Shown piece after piece: positions 24,157-32,921 of a stretch of DNA of 64,000 nucleotides. The stretch comes from Brachybacterium sacelli (GTDB lineage: Bacteria; Actinomycetota; Actinomycetes; Actinomycetales; Dermabacteraceae), in contig NZ_JAGIOD010000001.1 in the NCBI RefSeq assembly GCF_017876545.1, forward strand, positions 310,001 through 374,000, in the 5' to 3' direction. Every line of letters begins with the position of its first letter. Position 1 is the first letter of the stretch. Below the pieces are notes generated by a model. The model saw nothing but the letters and a program-made list of their open reading frames with translations, was not told where the DNA came from and did no database searches. The translations under genes were made by a program, and so were the position numbers.

Positions 24157-25145
24157 AGACGCTGCTGGCGATGCCCGCAGGGCTGCCCGCCCGGATGTTC
24201 GACGACGCCCAGCTCGCGCGCCTGGGCGAGCTGGCCGAGGTCGACACCGACTGCGCCGTCGCCGATCTCACCGTCGCCGGCGATGAGGAGCTGGCCGCGG
24301 TGGAGGTGCTGGTCACCGGCTGGGGATCGCCCCGCATCGATGCCGCGGCCCTCGCGCGCATGCCCCGGCTGCGGGCGATCGTCCACACCGCCGGCACCGT
24401 GCGCTTCGTGGTCACCGAGGCCGTGTGGGAGCGGGGCGATGTCCTCGTGACCTCGGCGACCGAGGCCAACGCCGTGCCGGTCGCGGAGTTCACGCTCGCC
24501 CACATTCTGCTGGCCGGCAAGCGCAGTCTCGCCCGGGAGGCGCGCTACCGCATCGATCACCGGGTCCGCCCGGGCGCCTCCGTGGACCCGGGGATCGGGA
24601 ACCACGGGGGCGTCGTCGGCCTCATCGGGGCTTCACGGATCGGCACCCTGGTGGCCGAGCACCTGCGCCCCTTCGCCCTGGAGGTGCTGGTCACCGACCC
24701 CTTCGCGGGCGCGGAGCGGATCGCGGACCTGGGCGCGACCAAGGTCGAGCCGGAGGAGCTGTACGCGCGCAGCGACGTGGTGAGCCTGCACGCGCCCGAC
24801 GCCCCCTCGACCCGGGGCATGGTCAGCCGGGAGCTGCTGGCGCTGATGCGGGACGGGACGACCTTCCTCAACACCGCCCGCCCGGCCCTCGTCGACCTCG
24901 ATGCCCTGCGCGAGGAACTGGTCTCCGGCCGGCTCTCCGCGGTGCTCGACGTGCACGACGACCTGGCCGACGACGACCCGCTCTGGGACCTCGCGAACGT
25001 GGCGCTGACACCCCACATCGCCGGCTCCCAGGGCAACGAGCTGCATCGCCTGGGCGAGCACGCCCTCGAGGAGATGCGGCGACTCGCGCAGGGCGAACCG
25101 CCCCGCTTCCCCGTCGACCCCTCCCGGCGGGAGGTCACCGCCTGA
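24153..25145 (+). CDS. D-isomer-specific 2-hydroxyacid dehydrogenase
   Basis: This 330-residue NAD(P)-dependent oxidoreductase has the family layout: a split catalytic domain and a central Rossmann domain with GLIGASRIGTLVAEHL (about residues 153-168). The active-site segments are FLNTARPALVDLDAL (Arg) and VALTPHIAGSQGNELHR (His), with the Asp/Glu in LDVHDD. It starts with GTG overlapping the stop of the TIM-barrel gene. It probably interconverts a 2-keto and a 2-hydroxy acid in the same sugar-acid pathway. The glycine-loop differs slightly (GASRIG for GxGxxG), which does not by itself indicate inactivity. Confidence 0.88.
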   Translation: MKTLLAMPAGLPARMFDDAQLARLGELAEVDTDCAVADLTVAGDEELAAVEVLVTGWGSPRIDAAALARMPRLRAIVHTAGTVRFVVTEAVWERGDVLVTSATEANAVPVAEFTLAHILLAGKRSLAREARYRIDHRVRPGASVDPGIGNHGGVVGLIGASRIGTLVAEHLRPFALEVLVTDPFAGAERIADLGATKVEPEELYARSDVVSLHAPDAPSTRGMVSRELLALMRDGTTFLNTARPALVDLDALREELVSGRLSAVLDVHDDLADDDPLWDLANVALTPHIAGSQGNELHRLGEHALEEMRRLAQGEPPRFPVDPSRREVTA

Positions 25146-25240
25146 GACGCCCGGGCACCTCCGCAGGAGCAAGCTCACGCCGCCGGCGGGACCGAATCCC
25201 CGCTCGCGGCGGGGTGCTCTGGTTATGCTGGCTGAGGTCG

Positions 25241-25253
25241 GGACAGCGTTTCC
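25241..25253. promoter_or_regulatory. LacI-type operator candidate, site 3 (weak)
   Basis: GGACAGCGTTTCC lies 11 bases after a TATGCT box (25224-25229) upstream of the LacI-family gene. It shares the GGAAA and CG elements of the two stronger sites in inverted form but not their full core. It may serve autoregulation. Confidence 0.4.
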
Positions 25254-25296
25254 CCGCCCCCGTCACGACCGCAGTCCCCGAGCAGTAGGAGCCCCG

Positions 25297-26430
25297 ATGC
25301 CCGCCGTTCGTCTCAGTGACGTCGCCCAGGACGCCGGGGTCTCCCTGGCGACCGCCTCCCGCGTGCTCAACGGGTCCACCCGAGTGCCCGGCAAGGCCGT
25401 CGCCGAGAAGGTGGAGGCCTCCGCGCTCAAGCTCGGCTACGTGCCCAATGCCCAGGCCCAGGCCCTGGCTCGGTCGCGCTCGGGCCTGATCGGACTCGTG
25501 GTCCACGACATCGTCGACCCCTACTTCGCGACCATCGCCCGCGAGGTCCAGCAGCAGGTGTTCGCCTCGCAGTCCCAGGTGCTGTTCACGCAGACCGATC
25601 GTGAGATCGACACCGAGATCCGGGCGCTGCGCTCGCTGATCGCCCAGCAGGTAGACGCCCTGGTGCTGGTGGGCTCCCACCGCTACGGCAACGACTCCGA
25701 CGCCGCCCTCACCGCCCTGCTCGAGGGCTTCGCCCGCAACGGCGGCCGCGTGGTGGGCATGGGGCAGTCCCTGGGCGTGGGGCGCACGATCGTCCCCGAC
25801 AACGCCGCGGCCGCACATGAGTTGGCCACGGCGCTGATCGTCGGGGGCCACCGGCGCTTCGCCGTGGTCCAGGGCATCGCCGGGATCCCTTCGGCCGGGG
25901 ACCGCACCGGTGGTTTCATCGCCGCGCTCACGGAGGCCGGCATCGAGCCGGAGCTGAGCATCGAGGTGGGGCTGACCCGCGACGGCGGCCATGTGCTGGC
26001 CCAGCAGATCCAGGAGCACCTCGCGGCCGCCCCCGACGATCCGGTCGGGGAGTCGCTGCCGCTGTGCGTGTTCGCTCCGGCCGACGTGATGGCCCTCGGG
26101 GCGCTCGGCGAGCTGCGCCGCCTGGGGATCGACGTGCCCGGCCAGGTCGCGGTCGCGGGCTTCGGCGGAGTTCCCGACGCCGACGACGCCAACCCGACGC
26201 TGACCACGATCGCCCTGCCCCTGCACGAGATGGCGCGTCAGGCCGTGGACTGGGTGCTCGAGCAGCCCGACGAGGGCTCGGCCATCGGCCCGGAGGGCTC
26301 CGAGGGCGGCGCCGCGCACGAGGCGGCGGACACGTCACCGGAGGGCTCTGCCGAGGAGACGCCGTCGGAGGTGCATGTGCGCGGTGACGTGCTGCTGCGC
26401 GAGTCGACAGCATTGGCCGCCTCCGACTGA
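25297..26430 (+). CDS. LacI-family transcriptional regulator
   Basis: This 377-residue repressor has an N-terminal LacI helix-turn-helix (VRLSDVAQDAGVSLATASRV) with hinge NAQAQALARSRSG and a periplasmic-binding-protein-like ligand domain (LIGLVVHDIVDPYFATIARE onward). Residues of about 325-360 are an acidic Gly/Ala insertion. The ATG at 25297 precedes the conserved HTH start and follows AGTAGGAG; an upstream ATG at 25225 overlaps the likely promoter. It is flanked by two sugar operons carrying the same operator-like site, so it probably represses both until a sugar or sugar acid binds. Confidence 0.92.
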   Translation: MPAVRLSDVAQDAGVSLATASRVLNGSTRVPGKAVAEKVEASALKLGYVPNAQAQALARSRSGLIGLVVHDIVDPYFATIAREVQQQVFASQSQVLFTQTDREIDTEIRALRSLIAQQVDALVLVGSHRYGNDSDAALTALLEGFARNGGRVVGMGQSLGVGRTIVPDNAAAAHELATALIVGGHRRFAVVQGIAGIPSAGDRTGGFIAALTEAGIEPELSIEVGLTRDGGHVLAQQIQEHLAAAPDDPVGESLPLCVFAPADVMALGALGELRRLGIDVPGQVAVAGFGGVPDADDANPTLTTIALPLHEMARQAVDWVLEQPDEGSAIGPEGSEGGAAHEAADTSPEGSAEETPSEVHVRGDVLLRESTALAASD

Positions 26431-26478
26431 GAGCTCCTGCGGGTGCTCGAGCGGGACGGCGTCTCCGCCACGAGCCAC

Positions 26479-26516
26479 GTCGAGAAGGGGACCGCTTCCG
26501 CGGCACCTTTCTCGAC
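26479..26516. terminator. Bidirectional terminator
   Basis: GTCGAGAAGGG and CCTTTCTCGAC pair with a bulge, enclosing CCGC-TTCC-GCGG. The hairpin sits between the convergent LacI gene and the isomerase gene ending at 26590. Confidence 0.7.
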
Positions 26517-26589
26517 GCAGTGGTCGCGCTCGGTGCACAGAGTGCCAGGGACGTCAGGCATCGGGCATGTCAGGTGCACCCGGGCACCC

Positions 26590-27456
26590 TCACGCGTGCG
26601 GCAGCACCAGCTGCCCGAAGCGCTCGGCGATGATCGAGGCGGCGTCGTCGGCCGGGGTGGCCCAGACGTCCTCGTTGAAGATCTCGACCTCGATGTCACC
26701 GGTGTAGCCGGCCTCTCTGATCATCGTGGTGATGGCGGGGAAGTCGATGTAGCCGTCGCCCATGTAGCCGCGTGAGTGCAGCGGTTCGGCGGCCAGCGGC
26801 AGGTTCCAGTCGCACACCTGGTAGCTCCAGAGGCGCTCCGCGGCGGCGGCCCGCTTGATGGCGCGCTCGAGATACGGATCCCACCACACGTGGTAGGTGT
26901 CCACGACGACGCCGGCGGCGGGGCTGCCGGAGGCCTCGGCGATGTCGAGTGCCTGGTCGAGGGTGGAGACCACGGCACGGTCGGCGGCGAACATCGGGTG
27001 CAGGGGTTCGAGGGAGAGCGTCACCCCGCGCTCCTCGGCGTAGGGGGCGAGGGTCGCGATGGCCTCGGTGACCCGGGACCGAGCCCCGGCGATGTCCTTG
27101 TCCTCGCGGCTGATGCCGCCGACGACGAGCACCAGCGTGGGGGCGCCGAGGGCTGCGGTCTCGTCGATCGCCCGCCGGTTGTCCTCGAGCGCCTCGGCGC
27201 GATCGGCGTCGGCGGCTGCGGTGAGGAAGCCGCCGCGGCACAGGCTGCTCACCCGCAGCCCGGCGTCGTCGACCCGGCGGCGCAGGGCATCGAGGCCCAC
27301 CTCGGCGACGTCCTGGCGCCACAGTCCCACGGCGTCGATCCCGTGGGAGGCGGCGACCTCGAGGAACTCCTGGATCGCCGTGGTGCGGAACGTCCAGCGG
27401 TTCAGGGACAGCCGCGGGGTGCCGGTGCCCAGACGCTCAGAGGGTGGGGTGTTCAT
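26590..27456 (-). CDS. Sugar phosphate isomerase/epimerase (TIM barrel)
   Basis: This 288-residue protein is a xylose-isomerase-like TIM-barrel enzyme. Metal-site signatures are visible: GVTLSLEPLHPMFAADRAVV (Glu), GVVVDTYHVWWDP (Asp and His), YMGDGYIDFPAI and GDIEVEIFNEDVW (Glu). It is the last gene of a three-gene operon and its ATG overlaps the stop of the DUF993 gene (ATGA). It probably isomerises or epimerises a keto-sugar made by the Gfo/Idh dehydrogenase in the same operon. The exact substrate cannot be read from the sequence. Confidence 0.87.
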   Translation of the reverse strand: MNTPPSERLGTGTPRLSLNRWTFRTTAIQEFLEVAASHGIDAVGLWRQDVAEVGLDALRRRVDDAGLRVSSLCRGGFLTAAADADRAEALEDNRRAIDETAALGAPTLVLVVGGISREDKDIAGARSRVTEAIATLAPYAEERGVTLSLEPLHPMFAADRAVVSTLDQALDIAEASGSPAAGVVVDTYHVWWDPYLERAIKRAAAAERLWSYQVCDWNLPLAAEPLHSRGYMGDGYIDFPAITTMIREAGYTGDIEVEIFNEDVWATPADDAASIIAERFGQLVLPHA

Positions 27457-28736
27457 GCGCTCGCTCCTGTCGCGTCCTCGAGGTCGTAGCCGGCCAGGCG
27501 CAGCATCGCGTGCCAGCGCTCGGCGGCGAGGGCGGGGTCCTCGAGATTACCGGTGGTGGCGGCGAGCTCGACGGTGCGCGAGAGGTGGGGCAGGCTGCGC
27601 GCGGAGTGCATGCCGCCCACCATCGTGAACGCCTGCTGGTGGCCGTTGAGCCAGGCCAGGAAGGCGACCCCGGTCTTGTAGTGGAAGGTGGGGGCGGAGA
27701 ACACGTGGCGTCCCAGCTCCTCGGAGGCGTCGAGGATGCGGCGGGCCTCGTCGGGATCGCCCGCGTCCAGCGCTTGCACGGCGGCGGAGGCCGCGGGGGC
27801 GGTGGCGGCGAATGCCCCGAGAAGGGCGTCGGAGTACTCGCCGGGTGCCTGCTCGGCTCCCGGCTCGGTGGTGCCGGTGCCGTCGCCGACGATGAGGTGG
27901 GAGAAGTGGAAGTCGTCGCCGGTGAGCATCCGCACCCCGGCGGGCAGCTTCTCGCGCACGGCGATCTCGGCGGCGTCGTCCAGCAGGCTCATCTTCACGC
28001 CGCGGATCCGGGTCGGGTCCTCGGCGATGATGCGCAGCAGCGTCTCCGCACCGGCTGCCGTGTCGGTCGAGCCGAAGTAACCCTCCAGCTGGGGGTCGAA
28101 GGCGGTGCCCAGCCAGTGCAGGACGACGGGCTCGGTGGCCGCCTCGAGCACGCGGCGGTAGACGTCCTCGTACTCGGCGGCCGAGGTCGCCACGCGCGCC
28201 AGATGGCGGCTGGCCATGAGCACCGCTCCCGCGCCGGTGGCCTCGGTGGCCTGCAGCTGCTCGATGTAGGCTTCGACGATCTCGTCCAGGCTCAGCTGGT
28301 GCTCGCTGCGCTGATCGGTGGAGACCCCGGCCACCACGAGGTCGCGCACCTGCGCACCCTCGGGGAACACCGCGGCGATCTCGGGATCCGTGAGCGCCTC
28401 GCGGGCGCCCCGCGCGGTGCGGGCGATCAGCTCGCGGGTGGCGGAGGGGTCCAGGCCCATGTTGCGCTGGGCGGTGTCCATCGCGTCGGCCACTCCGAGG
28501 CCACGGGACCACATGGTGCGACGGAAGGCCGACGTGGCGTCCCAGTCGATGTCGGCGGGGGCACCGGGGGTGTTGTCCCCGTCCGCCCGGGGGACGACGT
28601 GCACGGCGGCGAAGACGACGCGGGAGCGCAGCGGACCGCTCGGCCGCGCGAAGGCCGGCGCCTCATCCAGTGCGATGCGGCGCAGCGAGCCGTCGTCATC
28701 CAGCAGGGTCAGCTGCAGGGTCTCCACGGTGCTCAC
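27453..28736 (-). CDS. DUF993-family protein, DHDPS-like TIM barrel
   Basis: This 427-residue protein fits DUF993, a family related in fold to dihydrodipicolinate synthase/aldolases. Stretches I associate with the family are VFAAVHVVP, DNTPGAPADIDWDATSAFRR, GLGVADAMDTAQRNMGLDPS and RIRGVKMSLLDD, where the lysine could be the Schiff-base residue. It starts with GTG at 28736, overlapping the stop of the Gfo/Idh gene (GTGA), and overlaps the next isomerase by four bases. The tight operon suggests it cleaves or dehydrates the keto-acid or keto-sugar produced by its neighbours. Its activity is not known to me. Confidence 0.8.
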   Translation of the reverse strand: MSTVETLQLTLLDDDGSLRRIALDEAPAFARPSGPLRSRVVFAAVHVVPRADGDNTPGAPADIDWDATSAFRRTMWSRGLGVADAMDTAQRNMGLDPSATRELIARTARGAREALTDPEIAAVFPEGAQVRDLVVAGVSTDQRSEHQLSLDEIVEAYIEQLQATEATGAGAVLMASRHLARVATSAAEYEDVYRRVLEAATEPVVLHWLGTAFDPQLEGYFGSTDTAAGAETLLRIIAEDPTRIRGVKMSLLDDAAEIAVREKLPAGVRMLTGDDFHFSHLIVGDGTGTTEPGAEQAPGEYSDALLGAFAATAPAASAAVQALDAGDPDEARRILDASEELGRHVFSAPTFHYKTGVAFLAWLNGHQQAFTMVGGMHSARSLPHLSRTVELAATTGNLEDPALAAERWHAMLRLAGYDLEDATGASA

Positions 28737-29905
28737 ACCTCCGTCAGCGGGTCGAGGTCGATGCGGCGGCCCTCGGCCGAGCTGGCGAGGCCCGCTTCTG
28801 CCAGGCGCACGCCGCGGGCGCCGGAGAGGAAGTCGTACGGGTACGCGGAATCCTTCGGCTCCTCGGCCACGTGGCGGAGGAAGCCCTCCCACTGCACCTT
28901 GAAGCCGTTGTCGAAGCCGTCGGGCCCGGCGTTGTCGGGCACCTCGATCCAGTCGGCGCGGTAGTCGTGGCCGTCCTTCACGTCGGGGTTCCATACCGGC
29001 TTGGGAGTCGCCTCGCGGGGCTGGATGTGCGCGCTGTGCAGGCCGACGACGGCGGAGCCGTTCGTGCCGTCGACCTGGAACTCCACCAGCTCGTCGCGAT
29101 GGACGCGCACGTCCCAGCTGGAGTTCATCTGCACCACGGCCCCGCCCTCGAGGCGGAAGACGCCGTAGGCGGCGTCGTCGGCCGTGGCGGTGAATTTCTC
29201 GCCCGTCTCGTCCCAGCGCTCCCCGATGTGCGTGGCGGTCTGGGCGTAGACGTCCTCGATGCGACCGAAGAGCTCCTCGATGACGTAGTTCCAGTGCGGG
29301 AACATGTCGGCGACGATGCCGCCGCCGTCCTCCGCGCGGTAGTTCCAGGAGGGGCGCTGGGCGCTCTGCCAGTCACCCTCGTAGACCCAGTAGCCGAACT
29401 CGCCGCGCACGGAGAGGATGCGGCCGAAGAAGTCGGCGTCGATCAGGCGACGCAGCTTGAGCAGGCCGGGCAGGTACAGCTTGTCGTGGACGACGCCGCC
29501 CACGGTGCCGTGCTCCTTGGCGAGGCGCGCGAGCTCGAGGGCGTCCTCGAAGGTCTCGGCGGTGGGCTTCTCGGTGTAGATCGCCTTGCCGGCCGCGATC
29601 GCCTTCTTGAGGTTCTCCACCCGCAGGTTCGTCACCAGCGCGTCGAAGTAGACCTCGTACTCGGGGTCGGCCAGCGCGGCGTCGATGTCGGTCGTCCAGT
29701 TCGTCAGGCCGTGGCGCTCGGCGACGGTGGCCAGCTTCTCCTGATTGCGGCCCACCAGCAGCAGGTCGGGCAGGAGCCTGTCGCCGTCGGACAATGTGAC
29801 GCCGCCCTGCTCCTGGATCGCCAGCAGCGAGCGCACCAGGTGCTGGCGATAGCCCATACGCCCGGTGGCGCCGTTGACGATGATCCCGATCCTGCGTGTG
29901 GCCAT
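28733..29905 (-). CDS. Gfo/Idh/MocA-family oxidoreductase
   Basis: This 390-residue NAD(P)-dependent dehydrogenase has an N-terminal Rossmann fold (RIGIIVNGATGRMGYRQHLV) and the family signature YTEKPTAETFEDALELA with the catalytic Lys of the EKP motif. GGIVADMFPHWNYVIEELFG supplies the substrate-binding region. The nucleotide loop NGATGRMG is unusual, closer to dihydrodipicolinate reductases. The ATG at 29905 follows GAGGAG. It is the first gene of the operon with the DUF993 and isomerase genes and carries a LacI-type site at its transcription start. It probably oxidises a sugar or inositol to the keto form. Confidence 0.9.
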   Translation of the reverse strand: MATRRIGIIVNGATGRMGYRQHLVRSLLAIQEQGGVTLSDGDRLLPDLLLVGRNQEKLATVAERHGLTNWTTDIDAALADPEYEVYFDALVTNLRVENLKKAIAAGKAIYTEKPTAETFEDALELARLAKEHGTVGGVVHDKLYLPGLLKLRRLIDADFFGRILSVRGEFGYWVYEGDWQSAQRPSWNYRAEDGGGIVADMFPHWNYVIEELFGRIEDVYAQTATHIGERWDETGEKFTATADDAAYGVFRLEGGAVVQMNSSWDVRVHRDELVEFQVDGTNGSAVVGLHSAHIQPREATPKPVWNPDVKDGHDYRADWIEVPDNAGPDGFDNGFKVQWEGFLRHVAEEPKDSAYPYDFLSGARGVRLAEAGLASSAEGRRIDLDPLTEV

Positions 29906-30341
29906 GTGCGTGTGCTCCTCGGTGTCCGGCCGCGATCGGCGTCGATCCGGCGGGGCTGACGATGAGGTCGGCGGCACCTCCCACAGACTGCCGTCGCGCG
30001 ACCGAGTCGGTGGTAACCGCTTTCCGTCGGACCAGTAGATCACGAGGCGACGCGGGATTCAAGCCATGCACGCCCCGACAGGGCGCGACCAGGGGCCGCC
30101 TGCCGCAGTGGACGCCCGATGGTGACCCACGTCGCACATCGTGCAGGAATGCCCTTACCATGGGGGTGCCCATCTCCCGGCGTCTCGGAACCCGCCCTGG
30201 GACGTCTCGGGTCAGCGGGGCTCGAGCCGGCGATGACCTGACGCCGGTGCCGCCGCGGTGCTCGACGCTCGCGAACGCCGGCCGCCACCACCCTCCTCGC
30301 GCCCTCGCCCGCTCCTGGGCGCCGTCGAAAGGTCTTCCCGC
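29906..30341. other. Divergent promoter region of the sugar operon and fucosidase gene
   Basis: No gene is visible in these 436 bp. The left part holds the operator site at 30015-30025 and a TCTACT box at 30034-30039 for the leftward operon. TACCAT at 30156-30161 is a possible -10 for the rightward GH95 gene. Short GC-rich hairpins fill the rest. Confidence 0.5.
30015..30025. promoter_or_regulatory. LacI-type operator candidate, site 2
   Basis: The top strand reads AACCGCTTTCC, identical to the site at 23295-23305. In the direction of the Gfo/Idh gene it lies eight bases after a TCTACT box, near the expected transcription start, the same geometry as site 1. Confidence 0.65.
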
Positions 30342-32567
30342 ATGACGGACCCGACCCTGCTGCGCCGCACCGGCGCCGCCAGCCGCTGGCTCGAGGCGCT
30401 GCCCCTGGGCAACGGACGGATCGGCGCAATGGCCTGGGGCGATCCCGGCGTCGCCCGGTTCGGACTGAACGAATCCACGTACTGGTCCGGCTCCCCCACC
30501 TCCACCGCTGGCCACCGCACCGCGCACCCAGAGGCCTCGCGGCTCCTCGCCCGTGGCCGGGAACTGTTCACGGCCGATCATGTGGCCGAGGCACAGGAGC
30601 TGCTGGAAGGGCTCGGGGCGGCCTGGTCGCAGGCGTATCAGCCCGTCGGTGACCTGGTCCTCACCGGTGGCGCGGGCGCTCATGGTGAGCTCGAGCGCCT
30701 GCTCGATCTGGAGCGCGCCGAGCACGTGGTGCGCACCCCCGCCGGCGAGCACCGCACCTTCATCAGCGTCGCCGACGACGTCCTCGTCCACGCCTTTCCT
30801 CTGGCGCCGGGTTCCGAGGTCGAGGTCGAGCTGGACTCGCCCCAGGTGGAGGAGCATCGAGCGACCGCCGCCGGCCAACTCGCCGTGGTGCTCCGCGCCC
30901 CCTCGGACGCTCCGCCGGAACGTCACCTCGCCCCGATGGCCTGGGACGAGGAGGGAGCCGGCCGCGTCGCCGTCGTGGTGCGCAGTCGCCGCGACGGCGA
31001 CCGCGCGCTGGTGGTCTGCGCCCTGGCCACCACCTGGCAAGGTCTCGGCGAGCAGCCGGACAAGTCACCGGCCGACGTCCTGGCCGCGGCGACGGCGCAG
31101 GCCGAGGCGGCGCTGGAGCGCGGCGAGGACGAGCTTCACCGCCGCCACCTCGCCCATCCGCTGCCGGGCGCGCACGAGGTCGCCCTGACCTTGAGCGGCG
31201 CGGAGGACTCCGCGCTGCTGGCGACGTGCTTCGCCTATGGCCGCCACCTGCTCGCCTCCTCCTCGCGGCCGGGCCTGCCGCCTGCGACGCTGCAGGGCAT
31301 CTGGAATGCCCAGGTACTGGCTCCGTGGTCCTCGAACTACACGGTCAACATCAATCTGGAGATGAACCACTGGGCGGCCGGGGTCGCCCACGTCCCCGAC
31401 GCCGCCGCAGCGCTGGAGGGGTACACCGCGATGCTGCGGGAGGTCGGGGCCGAGACCGCCCGTCGGCTCTACGGGGCCGACGGCTGGACCGTGCACCACA
31501 ACTCCGACCCCTGGGGGTACTCCGACCCCGTACGCGGCGACCCCAAGTGGGCGACCTGGCCGATGGGCGGGCTGTGGCTCGAGCGTGAGCTCGACTCGCT
31601 GAGCGCCTTCACCGGCGAGGACCCGCAGGACATCGCCGAGCGCCGCTTCCCCAGGCGGCGCGGCGCGGCCGCCTTCGCCCTGGATCTGCTGCACGAGAGC
31701 GCGGACGGGCATCTGGTCACCTTCCCCTCGACCTCCCCGGAGAACGAATGGGTCACCGCCGCGGGCAGAGCCGTCGCCCTCAGCGAGGGCACCGGGATGG
31801 ACCGCTGGCTCCTGCGCGAAGTGCTCGAGGCGCTGGTGGCCGATGCCGAGCTGCTGGGCCGGCTCGAGGACCCGGTGGTGGCCCGCGCCGTGGCGGCCCT
31901 CCCCCTGATCCTCGCCCCCCGCGTCGGCGCGGACGGACGAGTGCTCGAGTGGCACGCCGACGCGCTGGCCGAGATCGAACCGACCCACCGCCACGTCTCC
32001 CACCTGGGCTTCCTCTATCCCGGCAGCGAGGAGGTCGAGGAGAGTGTGGAGCAGGCGGTGGCCGCCTCGCTCGAAGGCCGCGGTGACGAGGCCACCGGCT
32101 GGTCGCTGGTGTGGAAGACCTGCCTGTGGGCGCGCCTGCATCGTCCGGACCGCGTCCAGGCCCTGTTGGAGATGTTCCTCCGCCCGGCGGAGAACCCGGA
32201 CGGCAGCGAGCGCAGCGGCCTGTACCCGAACCTGTTCTCCGCCCATCCCCCGTTCCAGATCGACGGGAACCTGGGCCTGGTCGCGGCGCTCGCGGAATGC
32301 CTGATCCAGAGCCACCGCGGCGAGATCGAGCTGCTGCCTGCGCTGCCGGCGCTGATGGCCGACGGGTCCGTGCGAGGGCTGCGGGCCCGGCCGGGGGTCG
32401 CCGTGGACATGAGCTGGGTGGACGCCACGCTGACCTCGCTGACCCTGCGCGCCGTGGGACCGGGAGCGCTGGGAACCCACCGCGTGCGGTGCGGCGAGCA
32501 CGAGGTGACCATCGAACTTGCCGACGAGAACCCAGCGCAGGTCGACGTGGACGGGCTGCGCAGGTAG
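30342..32567 (+). CDS. Glycoside hydrolase family 95 (alpha-L-fucosidase-like)
   Basis: This 741-residue enzyme fits GH95, alpha-L-fucosidases and alpha-L-galactosidases with an (alpha/alpha)6 barrel. Family signatures are the N-terminal ASRWLEALPLGNGRIGAM, GLNESTYWSGSP, WSSNYTVNINLEMNHWAA, WATWPMGGLWL, THRHVSHLGFLYPG and FQIDGNLGLVAALAECL. No signal peptide is present, so it should act in the cytoplasm on imported oligosaccharides. The ATG at 30342 follows GAAAGG and precedes the conserved start. It is divergent from the sugar-acid operon and may share its regulator, which would make fucose or galactose derivatives plausible pathway substrates. Confidence 0.88.
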   Translation: MTDPTLLRRTGAASRWLEALPLGNGRIGAMAWGDPGVARFGLNESTYWSGSPTSTAGHRTAHPEASRLLARGRELFTADHVAEAQELLEGLGAAWSQAYQPVGDLVLTGGAGAHGELERLLDLERAEHVVRTPAGEHRTFISVADDVLVHAFPLAPGSEVEVELDSPQVEEHRATAAGQLAVVLRAPSDAPPERHLAPMAWDEEGAGRVAVVVRSRRDGDRALVVCALATTWQGLGEQPDKSPADVLAAATAQAEAALERGEDELHRRHLAHPLPGAHEVALTLSGAEDSALLATCFAYGRHLLASSSRPGLPPATLQGIWNAQVLAPWSSNYTVNINLEMNHWAAGVAHVPDAAAALEGYTAMLREVGAETARRLYGADGWTVHHNSDPWGYSDPVRGDPKWATWPMGGLWLERELDSLSAFTGEDPQDIAERRFPRRRGAAAFALDLLHESADGHLVTFPSTSPENEWVTAAGRAVALSEGTGMDRWLLREVLEALVADAELLGRLEDPVVARAVAALPLILAPRVGADGRVLEWHADALAEIEPTHRHVSHLGFLYPGSEEVEESVEQAVAASLEGRGDEATGWSLVWKTCLWARLHRPDRVQALLEMFLRPAENPDGSERSGLYPNLFSAHPPFQIDGNLGLVAALAECLIQSHRGEIELLPALPALMADGSVRGLRARPGVAVDMSWVDATLTSLTLRAVGPGALGTHRVRCGEHEVTIELADENPAQVDVDGLRR

Positions 32568-32702
32568 CACCTGCACCGTGCGCGCGACGGAGTCCCGTCC
32601 GAGAGAAGCCATACGAGCCGGCGTCGCCCACCCCTACCCGAACCGGTCACGCGTGCGAGATCCTGGTGTCGAGCAGCTGGGGCGAAGACCGAGGAGAGCA
32701 AC

Positions 32703-32870
32703 ATGACGACCTACAAGATCGGTGACGGTGTCCGCACGAAGGACGGCCCGATGAAGCACCAGTACGGAACGGTGGTCTACCTCCGCGAGGACGATGGCAC
32801 GTACCTGGTGCGGTTCGGCGGTTCGCAGCAGCTGTACTTCCGCGCCGACGAGCTGGAGCCCTGGGAGTAG
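32703..32870 (+). CDS. Small SH3-like hypothetical protein
   Basis: This 55-residue protein (MTTYKIGDGVRTKDGPMKHQ at the start, ending DELEPWE) has the beta-rich look of a small SH3-like barrel, with VRTKDG, YGTVVYLREDDGTYLVRFGG and QLYFRADEL as alternating strands. GAGGAGAG precedes the ATG by five to ten bases, so it is very likely translated. I do not recognise a named family; it resembles small cytoplasmic proteins of the DUF1918 kind only in size and fold type. Confidence 0.72.
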   Translation: MTTYKIGDGVRTKDGPMKHQYGTVVYLREDDGTYLVRFGGSQQLYFRADELEPWE

Positions 32871-32921
32871 GGCCGAGGTCAGAAGAGATCGCCACGGCTG
32901 ACTGGCGCGAGGACAAGCTGC

